Source: Lactonifactor longoviformis DSM 17459 (GTDB taxonomy: Bacteria > Bacillota > Clostridia > Lachnospirales > Lachnospiraceae). From it: 40,534 nucleotides of DNA. The DNA is taken from positions 1 through 40,534 of the forward strand of contig NZ_FQVI01000032.1 in NCBI RefSeq assembly GCF_900129135.1. Direction: 5' to 3'. The notes beneath the pieces are model-generated. The model had not been told where the DNA came from and ran no database searches. It saw only the letters and a program-made list of their open reading frames with translations. The position numbers were made by a program, and so were the translations under genes. Shown here in pieces: positions 16,262-23,565 of the stretch. Each line of letters starts with the position of its first letter. Position 1 is the first letter of the stretch.

Positions 16262-17026
16262 ATGAGCACATTATATCTAGGAGTGGATGCATCCACCGTG
16301 GCCAGATACGTCCTTTTTTCAGGGGATCCCTGGCGGGTGGAGGTTTTAAAGCAGTATCTGGACAATCCCAGGAAGGTTGCCTTTCAGAGAGAGTTCAATA
16401 CCTATACAGGTACATACAAAGGAGTGGAGGTAACCGTAACTTCTACCGGAATCGGCGCCCCTTCAGCGGCCATTGCCCTTGAGGAAATGTATGAGGCAGG
16501 CATGGAGGTTGCGGTGCGCATGGGGACGGTTATGGGGCTTCAGGATGATCTCCTGGGAAAATTTATCATTCCCATAGCAGCCATGCGCAGGGAGGGAACC
16601 AGCTTATCCTATGTGGAAGAATCCTATCCTGCAGTGGCAGACGTAGATCTGGTGAATGTTATGAATGAGACAGTAAACCTGATGGGCGCGGAGTATGTCA
16701 ATGGAATAAACTGCACCATGGACGGATTTTACAGCCAGATGCACGATTCCAGGTTCTCAAAGGAGAGCGGCCGGGATATGGCGGGTACCTTTGAAGAGCT
16801 CCGCAGACTGAGGGTTACAGGGATCGATATGGAATCTTCCTGCCTTTTGACACTGGGAAGATTGATGGGAGTCAAAACCTGCATTGTGACTATGACAACT
16901 GTACTGGAAAATCTGAAAGAAACCCTTCAGGGGCAGGCGAGAAAGGACGCAGAGGATCTTCTCTGCCGTACCGTGCTGGAGGGAATCTATCGATATGACG
17001 AAAGGAATAAGGACGGGAGGCTGTAA
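16262..17026 (+). CDS. Uridine-phosphorylase-family nucleoside phosphorylase
   Basis: This 254-residue enzyme belongs to the PNP/UDP family, which splits a nucleoside with phosphate into a base and pentose-1-phosphate. It shows the SGDPWRV phosphate-binding segment near residue 20, the TSTGIGAPSAAIALEE segment, RMGT and the IDMESS motif that holds the ribose-binding glutamate. The start at 16262 is preceded by GAGGAGAG and lies 11 bp after the kinase stop; upstream in-frame codons overlap the kinase gene. It is the enzyme most directly connecting this operon with a nucleoside substrate. It is close to uridine phosphorylase in layout, but base specificity is not evident. Confidence 0.87.
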   Translation: MSTLYLGVDASTVARYVLFSGDPWRVEVLKQYLDNPRKVAFQREFNTYTGTYKGVEVTVTSTGIGAPSAAIALEEMYEAGMEVAVRMGTVMGLQDDLLGKFIIPIAAMRREGTSLSYVEESYPAVADVDLVNVMNETVNLMGAEYVNGINCTMDGFYSQMHDSRFSKESGRDMAGTFEELRRLRVTGIDMESSCLLTLGRLMGVKTCIVTMTTVLENLKETLQGQARKDAEDLLCRTVLEGIYRYDERNKDGRL

Positions 17027-17028
17027 TT

Positions 17029-17823
17029 ATGAATAAGACAGGATTATTTACAACAGAGGCAAAGACAATTATCGGCATGGTACACTGCCTTCCTCTGCCG
17101 GGGACCCCGGGGTTTGACGGAGACTACCAGGGGATCATCCGCCGTGCAGTGGAGGATGCCGTTACCCTGGAAAAAGCCGGAGTAGACGCTGTAATTGTTG
17201 AGAACATGGGAGACACGCCTTTTAAGGCCATGCTGAATACCGCCCAGGTGGCTGCGCTGTCCGCTGCAGCAGCAGCGGTAAAGGACGCAATCCGCATTCC
17301 TGTGGGGATCGATGCGGCATTTAACGACTGCAAGGCTTCTCTGGCCATTGCCGGGATTACAGGGGCACAGTTTATCCGTGTTCCGGTATTTGTGGACACC
17401 GTATTGTTTACCGACGGGGTGATCACACCCTGCGCCAGAGAATGCGTGGAGTACAGAAAACAGCTGGGGCTGGAACACGTAAAGATTCTTGCGGATGTAC
17501 AGGTAAAGCATGCCCATATGCTTCTTCCTCATATTACAGTGGAACAGTCTGCAAGGGAGGCTGAGGCAAACGGAGCGGACGGTATTATTGTGACGGGAAG
17601 TGAGATTGGTGTGGAAACCCCTATCGATATGATAGCAAGAGTAAAAAAAGTAGTGCATCTTCCGGTATTTGCGGGGAGCGGTGTAAAGGCTTCGAATATT
17701 GGAGAACAGATGCATGTGGCAGACGGGGGTATCATAGGGTCCAGCCTGAAAAAGGATGGAATTCTGACGAATCCCATTGACTATGAACTGGTCCGTGAAG
17801 TTATGCAGGGAATGGAAGAATAA
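17029..17823 (+). CDS. BtpA/SgcQ-family TIM-barrel protein
   Basis: This 264-residue protein matches the BtpA family, known from the cyanobacterial photosystem-I biogenesis factor BtpA and E. coli SgcQ. It is an (alpha/beta)8 barrel. The family hallmarks IIGMVHCLPLPGTP near the N-terminus, VDAVIVENMGD, ILADVQVKHAH and the C-terminal FAGSGVKASNI phosphate-binding-type loop are visible. No enzymatic reaction is firmly known to me for the family. Its start lies two bases after the phosphorylase stop, which ties it to nucleoside or pentose-phosphate breakdown here. Because barrels with this glycine loop bind phosphate esters, a pentose-phosphate isomerase, epimerase or lyase role is conceivable, as inference only. 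Confidence 0.85.
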   Translation: MNKTGLFTTEAKTIIGMVHCLPLPGTPGFDGDYQGIIRRAVEDAVTLEKAGVDAVIVENMGDTPFKAMLNTAQVAALSAAAAAVKDAIRIPVGIDAAFNDCKASLAIAGITGAQFIRVPVFVDTVLFTDGVITPCARECVEYRKQLGLEHVKILADVQVKHAHMLLPHITVEQSAREAEANGADGIIVTGSEIGVETPIDMIARVKKVVHLPVFAGSGVKASNIGEQMHVADGGIIGSSLKKDGILTNPIDYELVREVMQGMEE

Positions 17824-17841
17824 AAGAGGAGGCAAAAAGTT

Positions 17842-18990
17842 ATGATGAGACCTATGAAACTGGCAGGCAGCCAGCTGTTATTTGGAAAGGGCTGCCTGGA
17901 ACATATAAAATCTCTGAATTATAAAAGAGTAGTAATTGTTCTGGGAGGATCCAGCATGGAAAAAAGCGGCATGCTGGATAAAGTAAGGGATATGTTTAAG
18001 AGCAGCGACGCAGAGGTTGCGGTAATCGAGGGTGTGGAGCCGGATCCCTCCTTTGCCACTGTAAAGCGCGGCGCAGAGGAGATGCTTGCGTTCCAGCCCG
18101 ACTTAATTGTGGCACTTGGCGGAGGATCTGTCATGGACGCCGGCAAAACGATGTGGATCTACTATGAACATCCGGAACTAGAGACACTGGAAGATGTATT
18201 ACAGGCCGTGCCGTTTCCAAAGCTGAGAGAGAAAGCACACTTCTGCTGCATACCATCCACAGCGGGAACTGCCAGCGAAGTATCCCGGTCAGTGGTCATC
18301 TCTGACACAGAGACAGGAATGAAGCATGGCATCGGCAATATGGAGATGATGCCTGACATTGCTATCTGTGACCCGGAGGTAACCCTGTCAATGCCTGCAC
18401 GCATTACCGCAGAGACTGGAATGGACGCACTGACACATGCCATAGAGGCACTGGTTTCCACAAGGGCAAACTATATTGGCGACACTCTGGCCCTGCAGGC
18501 TGCCCTGGATATTATTGAGTATCTGCCCCAGGCATATGAAAACGGCGGAGATCTGGAGATAAGGGAAAAGATGCTGAATGCTTCCATGGCTGCCGGTCTT
18601 GCCTTTACAAATGTCTCCCTTGGAATTGTTCACTCTATGGCACATACGCTGGGAGGATATTTCCACGTACCTCATGGACTGGGGGATGCCATGCTTCTTC
18701 CCTATATTATAGAGTTTAACAGTCAGGATGAGAGAGCGGCTGAGATTTATCGTTCCCTGGCCAAAAAGGCAGGGGGAGAGGATCTGGCAGCAATGATCCG
18801 GGAGCTGAACGAAAAATTACATATTCCGGCATCTTTTCAGGAGATTATTAAAGAAGAAGAAAAATATAATGAGCTTTTAGAGGAAATGGCAAAGGCAGCG
18901 AAAGCTGACGGCTGTACAAAAACCAATCCCGTTATACCGGAGTTGGATCAGTTTAAAGCATTATTCCAGAAAGCATATAAAGGAGAATAA
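17842..18990 (+). CDS. Iron-type (group III) alcohol dehydrogenase
   Basis: This 382-residue enzyme belongs to the Fe-ADH family, NAD(P)-dependent reductases of aldehydes to alcohols. The dinucleotide-binding GGGSVMDAGK and the PSTAGTASEVS motif are present. The expected metal ligands align as Asp195, His199 (ETGMDALTHA), His264 and His278 (VPHG). AGAGGAGG precedes tandem ATG codons; the second, at 17845, is also possible. In this operon it could reduce a short aldehyde released by an aldolase, such as acetaldehyde, glycolaldehyde or lactaldehyde, recycling NADH in an anaerobe. The closest named relatives would be lactaldehyde reductase and 1,3-propanediol or butanol dehydrogenases. Confidence 0.9.
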   Translation: MMRPMKLAGSQLLFGKGCLEHIKSLNYKRVVIVLGGSSMEKSGMLDKVRDMFKSSDAEVAVIEGVEPDPSFATVKRGAEEMLAFQPDLIVALGGGSVMDAGKTMWIYYEHPELETLEDVLQAVPFPKLREKAHFCCIPSTAGTASEVSRSVVISDTETGMKHGIGNMEMMPDIAICDPEVTLSMPARITAETGMDALTHAIEALVSTRANYIGDTLALQAALDIIEYLPQAYENGGDLEIREKMLNASMAAGLAFTNVSLGIVHSMAHTLGGYFHVPHGLGDAMLLPYIIEFNSQDERAAEIYRSLAKKAGGEDLAAMIRELNEKLHIPASFQEIIKEEEKYNELLEEMAKAAKADGCTKTNPVIPELDQFKALFQKAYKGE

Positions 18991-18993
18991 ATC

Positions 18994-19707
18994 ATGGAAA
19001 TCATATGTTATTTATCCAACGGCTATCCCACAATTGAGAGCAGCTATGAGATGGCGATCGAATACGCCGATGCAGGGTGCACAATGATAGAGATTGACTT
19101 TCCCTCCAGAGATCCATACCTGGAAGGAGAATACATTGCAGGAAGAATGGCAAAGGCGCTGGAAGCCTGTGATGATTACGACAAATACATGGAGAGCATG
19201 GTGGCAGTGAAAAAAAGACTCCCGGATATTAAGCTGCTGGTTCTGGCCTATGAGAATACCGTGGAGGAGATAGGCACGGAACGATTTATCAGCTTCTGCC
19301 TGGAGAATGATTTTAAAGATATTCTTCTGGTCGGACTGAAGGACAATCGGATCAAAGACCAGATCATTGCCGCAGGGTTAAGAGTATCCTGCTACGTGCA
19401 GTATCAGATGCTGCCTGAGGAAATCGAGATGGCAAAACAGTCTAATGGTTTCGTCTATATGCAGGCAAAGCCAACCAAAGAGGTGAATCCCCAGTACCCG
19501 GATTTAAAATCCTGTATTGCCCATCTGCGCGCCTGCGGAATCGAACGTCCCATCTACTGCGGCGTGGGTGTGCATGCGCCGGAGGATGTGCGTATGGTGA
19601 AGGAAGCCGGAGGTGACGCGGCATTTGTGGGAAGCACCATCCTAAAACTTCATGAAGATATTCCTGCAATGAAAGAAATGATAAAAAAATTTGCAGAACA
19701 ATGCTGA
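18994..19707 (+). CDS. TrpA-like TIM-barrel protein, altered active site
   Basis: This 237-residue protein resembles the tryptophan synthase alpha chain, which cleaves indole-3-glycerol phosphate to indole and glyceraldehyde-3-phosphate. The IEIDFPSRDPYLEG segment aligns with the catalytic ELG-PFSDPLADG loop: Glu33 matches E49 and Asp40 matches D56, but Glu44 replaces the catalytic aspartate D60. The C-terminal CGVGVHAPEDV and GGDAAFVGSTI segments form the phosphate-binding site. It is about 30 residues shorter than usual TrpA, and there is no trpB or other tryptophan gene here. I infer a retro-aldol or related lyase acting on a phosphorylated intermediate of this operon's pathway rather than tryptophan synthesis. 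It starts four bases after the ADH stop. Confidence 0.8.
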   Translation: MEIICYLSNGYPTIESSYEMAIEYADAGCTMIEIDFPSRDPYLEGEYIAGRMAKALEACDDYDKYMESMVAVKKRLPDIKLLVLAYENTVEEIGTERFISFCLENDFKDILLVGLKDNRIKDQIIAAGLRVSCYVQYQMLPEEIEMAKQSNGFVYMQAKPTKEVNPQYPDLKSCIAHLRACGIERPIYCGVGVHAPEDVRMVKEAGGDAAFVGSTILKLHEDIPAMKEMIKKFAEQC

Positions 19708-19722
19708 GGAGGTAAGAAGAGA

Positions 19723-20193
19723 TTGGGAAAAGCAGACAGCTATAAAGCACAGAGCATTTCTATTATTACTCTGGGGGTAGAGGACGTAGAGCGCTCAGTA
19801 AAGTTTTATGAGGCACTTGGATGGGAATTATCGCCGGATTCGGATCCCGGGATGTGTACCTTTATGGTTACAAGCAACATTGCCATAGGCCTTGTGCCCT
19901 ATGACTTTCTGGCAAATGATGCCCTTCTTCCCGTGAGTCCCAAGCAGGAGTACCACGGATTTACACTGGCACTCAACGGCGCCAGCCCGGAGGAAGTTGA
20001 TGCACTGTTTGGCCGGGCGGTAGAAGCAGGCGGAAAAAGCCATCAGGTGCCTCAGTGGAAGGACTGGGGAGGATATGAGGGGTATTCGGGGTATTTTCTG
20101 GATCCTGACGGGTATCCCTGGGAAGTGGCATATGCTCCGTTTCTAAAGTTATCTCCGGATAACAGGCTGCTGCCGAATGTAAAAGAAAAGTAG
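19723..20193 (+). CDS. VOC (glyoxalase/bleomycin-resistance) family protein
   Basis: This 156-residue protein has the paired beta-alpha-beta-beta-beta layout of the vicinal oxygen chelate superfamily, with IITLGVEDVERSVKFYEALGW at the start and GYFLDPDGYPWEVAYAP at the end. The start is a TTG codon at 19723, supported by AGGAGGT nine bases upstream. It is the last gene of the operon, directly before a strong terminator. Family members include glyoxalase I, methylmalonyl-CoA epimerase and simple binding proteins. The C-terminal metal-ligand Glu is present, but I cannot assign the other ligands, so an enzymatic role is uncertain. Here it may dispose of a reactive carbonyl such as methylglyoxal. 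Confidence 0.82.
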   Translation: MGKADSYKAQSISIITLGVEDVERSVKFYEALGWELSPDSDPGMCTFMVTSNIAIGLVPYDFLANDALLPVSPKQEYHGFTLALNGASPEEVDALFGRAVEAGGKSHQVPQWKDWGGYEGYSGYFLDPDGYPWEVAYAPFLKLSPDNRLLPNVKEK

Positions 20194-20195
20194 AA

Positions 20196-20232
20196 AAAAG
20201 ACACTGCCGGATTTCCTCCGGCAGTGTCTTTT
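20196..20232 (+). terminator. Strong intrinsic terminator of the operon
   Basis: AAAAGACACTGCCGGA and TCCGGCAGTGTCTTTT form a perfect 16-bp stem with the loop TTTCC; the 3' arm ends in four T. It starts just after the VOC stop codon and closes the operon begun at 9167. Confidence 0.92.
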
Positions 20233-20447
20233 ATCCGCAGCTATAACCTGCTGATGGGCTGAAGGATTGAAAGCATATAGGACCTTTCAGGTGAGGAGTG
20301 CAGCCTGCAAAAGCATATAGTTATCCCACGGATAGGGGCATAGGTATATTATAAAGGAATATTCGTTATTTAAATAGTGATGAGGTGTCAAAAAATAGCA
20401 TAAAATGACGAAATTGCGGCTATAATCTCTACAATTGTTGCGATATT

Positions 20448-20456
20448 TGATATAAT
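20448..20456 (+). promoter_or_regulatory. Extended -10 promoter element before AraC gene
   Basis: TGATATAAT is an ideal extended -10 (TGnTATAAT). No good -35 is seen at the usual distance, as is common for extended -10 promoters. It lies 34 bp upstream of the AraC start. The rest of 20233-20489 shows nothing else recognisable beyond AT-rich sequence. Confidence 0.5.
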
Positions 20457-20489
20457 CTTTTTCATAAGGATGGAGAGGAGCCGTAAAAA

Positions 20490-21341
20490 ATGAATACAAT
20501 TGACAATATTAGGTTTTACTTTTTGTCCATTCATAAGTTTGTATTCAGCAGGGAGTGGATTGGTTCCCGGCGTATGATACCCTACAGCATGTTCTGGTAT
20601 GTTGAGGATGGAGAGGCGGAGCTTCGCATAAATAAAGAAAAAGTAAAGGTCTATAAAGATCAGATTGTATATATCCCCAGAGGGTGCAGATTCAGCTACA
20701 GTGCTGCAAGCAGCAAATTTTCTATCATTGATATACGTTTTATGACTTCTGTATATTATGAAGGGGGCGACGTGCTGGAAGACTACTTTGGGATCCGCAG
20801 GGTGACAGACAGTGAGAATGAAAAACTGTATTTTTCGCATATCTATAATTGGAGCAATAAAGAATCGCATACAAACATTTTTTTCATCAAAGGTTATATG
20901 AATCTGCTGATTGCCAGCCTGTGCTCTCACAACCCGGACGGGCCGGCGGACAGGGACATTGGCAGAATCTCTGCTAATATCAATGACGGCCTTATAAAGA
21001 ACTATGACAACGTGGATACGAGGATTCGGTCGGTGCTTGACTATATCGCCGTCCACCCTTCCGAGAGATATACACTGGAAAGCATGGCGGAGATTGCAAG
21101 ATTAAGCAAGTCCAGGTTCCGTCAGCTGTTTAAAGATCAGCTGGGAAAGTCTCCCAAACAGTATCTGAGGGAGATCAGAATGATTATGGCTGCCCGGCTT
21201 CTTCTGGAGACAGATGATTACATCAGCGGAATCGGGTATCAGGTGGGATACGAAGATCCCAATTATTTTGCCCGCGAGTTTAAGCTTTCTTTTGGCATTA
21301 CACCAAAAAAATACAGAGAAATGAAAGAAATCGTAATATGA
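20490..21341 (+). CDS. AraC-family transcription regulator
   Basis: This 283-residue regulator has an N-terminal cupin-like sensing domain (about residues 20-110, with VYKDQIVYIPRGCRF) and a C-terminal AraC double helix-turn-helix (about 180-280). The latter shows LESMAEIARLSKSRFRQLFK, the GYQVGYEDPNYFAREFK segment and the closing FGITPKKYRE motif. AGGAG precedes the start. It is a single-gene unit between the operon terminator and its own terminator, in the same direction as the nucleoside-type operon. It may regulate that operon or the neighbouring flavoprotein gene; there is no direct evidence for either. AraC proteins of this layout are commonly activators responding to sugars. Confidence 0.9.
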   Translation: MNTIDNIRFYFLSIHKFVFSREWIGSRRMIPYSMFWYVEDGEAELRINKEKVKVYKDQIVYIPRGCRFSYSAASSKFSIIDIRFMTSVYYEGGDVLEDYFGIRRVTDSENEKLYFSHIYNWSNKESHTNIFFIKGYMNLLIASLCSHNPDGPADRDIGRISANINDGLIKNYDNVDTRIRSVLDYIAVHPSERYTLESMAEIARLSKSRFRQLFKDQLGKSPKQYLREIRMIMAARLLLETDDYISGIGYQVGYEDPNYFAREFKLSFGITPKKYREMKEIVI

Positions 21342-21344
21342 AAT

Positions 21345-21375
21345 GTCTGCTCTTGCGCTGAGAGCAGGCTTTTTT
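21345..21375. terminator. Terminator between AraC and flavoprotein genes
   Basis: GTCTGCTCT and AGAGCAGGC form a nine-pair stem (one T-G wobble) with a seven-base loop, followed by TTTTTT. It lies between two convergent genes, just before the end of the minus-strand flavoprotein gene, and may serve the AraC transcript alone or both. Confidence 0.8.
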
Positions 21376-21381
21376 CATATA

Positions 21382-21963
21382 TCATTTATATAGATGCTTT
21401 CCAAATTCATATGCTTCCTGCAGATGATTGGTTTGAGCAATTTGCGGCTTCCCATTGGTATCCCCGCAGCCGCCGGCAAGCAGCATTCCTTTATCCTGGA
21501 ATCCGATATAATGAACCAGTGCAAACTTATAATAGGAAACAGCCTGCTCAAAGGTCCAAAAGAAATTATCGGCTGAAGTCATTAATAAGGCGCAGTCTTT
21601 CACCGGATATTTTTCATATCTGCCTAAGGGCGGATTCGGATCCTCTTCTGCTATACAGTAAAATCTTTCGATAAATGCCTTTATTCTGGAAGAAACAGTC
21701 CAGAAATAGAGAGGTGATGCAAATACTATGCAGTCTGCAGCTTTTAATTTAGGCAAAATATCGTTAAAAGCGTCTTTTTGAATGCATGGCTTTCCATAGC
21801 GGCAGGCATTACAGCCGAGACAGCCTTTTACCTCATGTTTCACCAGTGATATAACTTCAATAGAATGGCCGCTTTCTTCCGCTCCTTTTACAAAATGAGT
21901 GATAAGCTGAGCGGTATTTCCATTTTTTCTGCCGCCGCCCTGTATCACAAGAATATTTTTCAT
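21382..21963 (-). CDS. NADPH-dependent FMN reductase / iron-sulfur flavoprotein (Isf-like)
   Basis: This 193-residue flavodoxin-fold protein begins MKNILVIQGGGRKNGNTAQL, the typical FMN phosphate-binding turn of the NADPH-dependent FMN reductase family. A CLGCNACRYGKPC segment near residues 48-60 gives a C-x2-C-x2-C-x5-C pattern like the compact [4Fe-4S] motif of Isf proteins. FASPLYFWTVSSRIKAF is the usual second flavin-contact region. The start at 21963 is supported by GGGAGG; longer in-frame readings upstream lack a binding site. It is divergent from rpoN and alone in its unit. It likely transfers electrons in an anaerobic redox or oxidative-stress role; the partner is unknown. Confidence 0.85.
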   Translation of the reverse strand: MKNILVIQGGGRKNGNTAQLITHFVKGAEESGHSIEVISLVKHEVKGCLGCNACRYGKPCIQKDAFNDILPKLKAADCIVFASPLYFWTVSSRIKAFIERFYCIAEEDPNPPLGRYEKYPVKDCALLMTSADNFFWTFEQAVSYYKFALVHYIGFQDKGMLLAGGCGDTNGKPQIAQTNHLQEAYEFGKHLYK

Positions 21964-22140
21964 TATTCCTATTCCTCCCGAAGTTTGTTTTCTTCTATAT
22001 TCTATCATAGGTATGAAGGGAAATCTACTTTTGCAAATTATATATACGCTGTGCTGGACGAAAGGACTGGAATTGGATATAATCGAATTATGTAAAATTA
22101 TAGTAGAAAGGGCAGAAGATTCTAAGAGAAGGTAATACAT

Positions 22141-23484
22141 ATGAAATTGGGCAATAAGTTAGAAGTGGGGCAGAGCCAGACCCTGTCTGCAAATCAGGTA
22201 CAATCGTTGAATATCCTGGCCTATACGAACCAGGAGCTGGATGAATTTCTCACCAATGAATATCTGGAAAATCCGATTCTGGATTGTGTATCCAATAAAG
22301 AGGAAGAGATGCTGACCAATGTGGAGCAGCTCTATGAAAAGGGAATCTCCTATAAGGATCACTATATGGAATGGGAAGACGAAGAGATTCAGCGGAAGAA
22401 TGATATAGCAGCCAAACCGGCGGACGAATTAAAAAGTCTGCTGCTTATGCAGATGGACAAAAAGAAGTATACATCAGGAGAGTGGAAGCTCATACAGTAT
22501 CTCATAGAATGCCTGGATGAGGACGGATTTTTTCCCTATGAACCAGAGGAGATCGCTGATGCTTCCGGGTTTAGCAGAGAGTCAGTGGAAGCATGCCTCA
22601 GGGAATTAAAAGATCTGGAGCCTGCAGGGGTATTTTCCAGGGATATCGGCGAGTGCCTCCTGAAGCAGATAGAGGCGGAAGGATTGGACGACGGAAATCT
22701 GTCTGCCATCATCAGAGATTATATGCCGGAGATCATGAAAGGTCACATCGGGGAAGTGTCCAGGAAACTGAAACTGACCACTGCCGAGGTGAAAAAATAC
22801 ATTCATGTTATAGGGGGGCTGAATCCCCGGCCTTTGATGAATGTCCAGAGAGAGTCACCGGAATATATCATTCCGGATGTGATTATTACCCGCCAGCATA
22901 ACCAGTGGGAGATTCGGCTGAACGACGGCTGGATGGGGGAATACAGGTATAATGAGTATTATATCCGTATGATGCGGGAGGCAAAAGATCCGGAGCTGGC
23001 AGCATACTTTAAGGAGAAACTGGAACGCGCCAGGTTTATCGTGAACTGCGTGGAGCAGAGACGGAGTACCATCATCCGCATTGTAGAGGCTGTTTTGGAA
23101 CTGCAGAAGGATTATTTTGAGAACCGCGGGCAGCTGCAGCCTATGAGCATGTCAGATGTGGCCAAAAAGGTAGATATGCATGTGTCCACGGTGAGCAGAG
23201 CTGTGAAGGGCAAGTATCTTCAGTATAGAAATGTAGTTCTGATGAAGGAGTTATTTACCGGAGCTGTGGGGACGAAAGAAGGTGCCGGGGAAATGTCTGC
23301 CGATGGGGTAAAAAGCCGGATCGCACAGCTCATTGGAAAGGAAAAAAGTGAAGAGACCCTCAGTGATTCCAGGATCGCGGAGATTCTGAAGGCGGAGGGG
23401 ACGGATATTTCCAGGAGAACAGTGGCAAAATACAGGGCCGAGCTTGGAATCCCGGATTCCAGGCAGAGGGCGTATGTGAATTGA
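22141..23484 (+). CDS. rpoN: RNA polymerase sigma-54 factor
   Basis: This 447-residue protein has the three-part layout of sigma-54. Region I (about 1-55) has the expected Gln/Leu-rich activator-binding sequence, QSQTLSANQVQSLNILAY, and the EFLTNEYLENPIL motif. The core-binding domain spans about 95-290. The DNA-binding part includes an HTH (DVAKKVDMHVSTVSRAVKGK) and the C-terminal RpoN box SRRTVAKYRAEL. AGAAGG precedes the start. Sigma-54 reads -24/-12 promoters and needs an AAA+ enhancer-binding activator; none is encoded in this window. It lies between an Isf-like flavoprotein and a nitroreductase, so local context does not reveal its regulon. Confidence 0.93.
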   Translation: MKLGNKLEVGQSQTLSANQVQSLNILAYTNQELDEFLTNEYLENPILDCVSNKEEEMLTNVEQLYEKGISYKDHYMEWEDEEIQRKNDIAAKPADELKSLLLMQMDKKKYTSGEWKLIQYLIECLDEDGFFPYEPEEIADASGFSRESVEACLRELKDLEPAGVFSRDIGECLLKQIEAEGLDDGNLSAIIRDYMPEIMKGHIGEVSRKLKLTTAEVKKYIHVIGGLNPRPLMNVQRESPEYIIPDVIITRQHNQWEIRLNDGWMGEYRYNEYYIRMMREAKDPELAAYFKEKLERARFIVNCVEQRRSTIIRIVEAVLELQKDYFENRGQLQPMSMSDVAKKVDMHVSTVSRAVKGKYLQYRNVVLMKELFTGAVGTKEGAGEMSADGVKSRIAQLIGKEKSEETLSDSRIAEILKAEGTDISRRTVAKYRAELGIPDSRQRAYVN

Positions 23485-23565
23485 CAATCCAACAGCGCTG
23501 CATTAAGATAACAATATGGAGTTAAAGGGTAAAGTTAGCAAATATATAATCACAGGAGGTTAACT

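Noticed and set aside
15294-17823. Pseudouridine breakdown (PsuK/PsuG) as the operon's role
   Set aside because: A PfkB kinase is present but no PsuG-type C-glycosidase; a uridine-phosphorylase-family enzyme is there instead.
17044-17835. Long minus-strand frame opposite the BtpA-family gene
   Set aside because: No recognisable domain and no binding site; the plus-strand gene has clear family motifs.
18994-19707. True tryptophan biosynthesis gene trpA
   Set aside because: No trpB or other trp genes nearby, short length and a changed catalytic aspartate.
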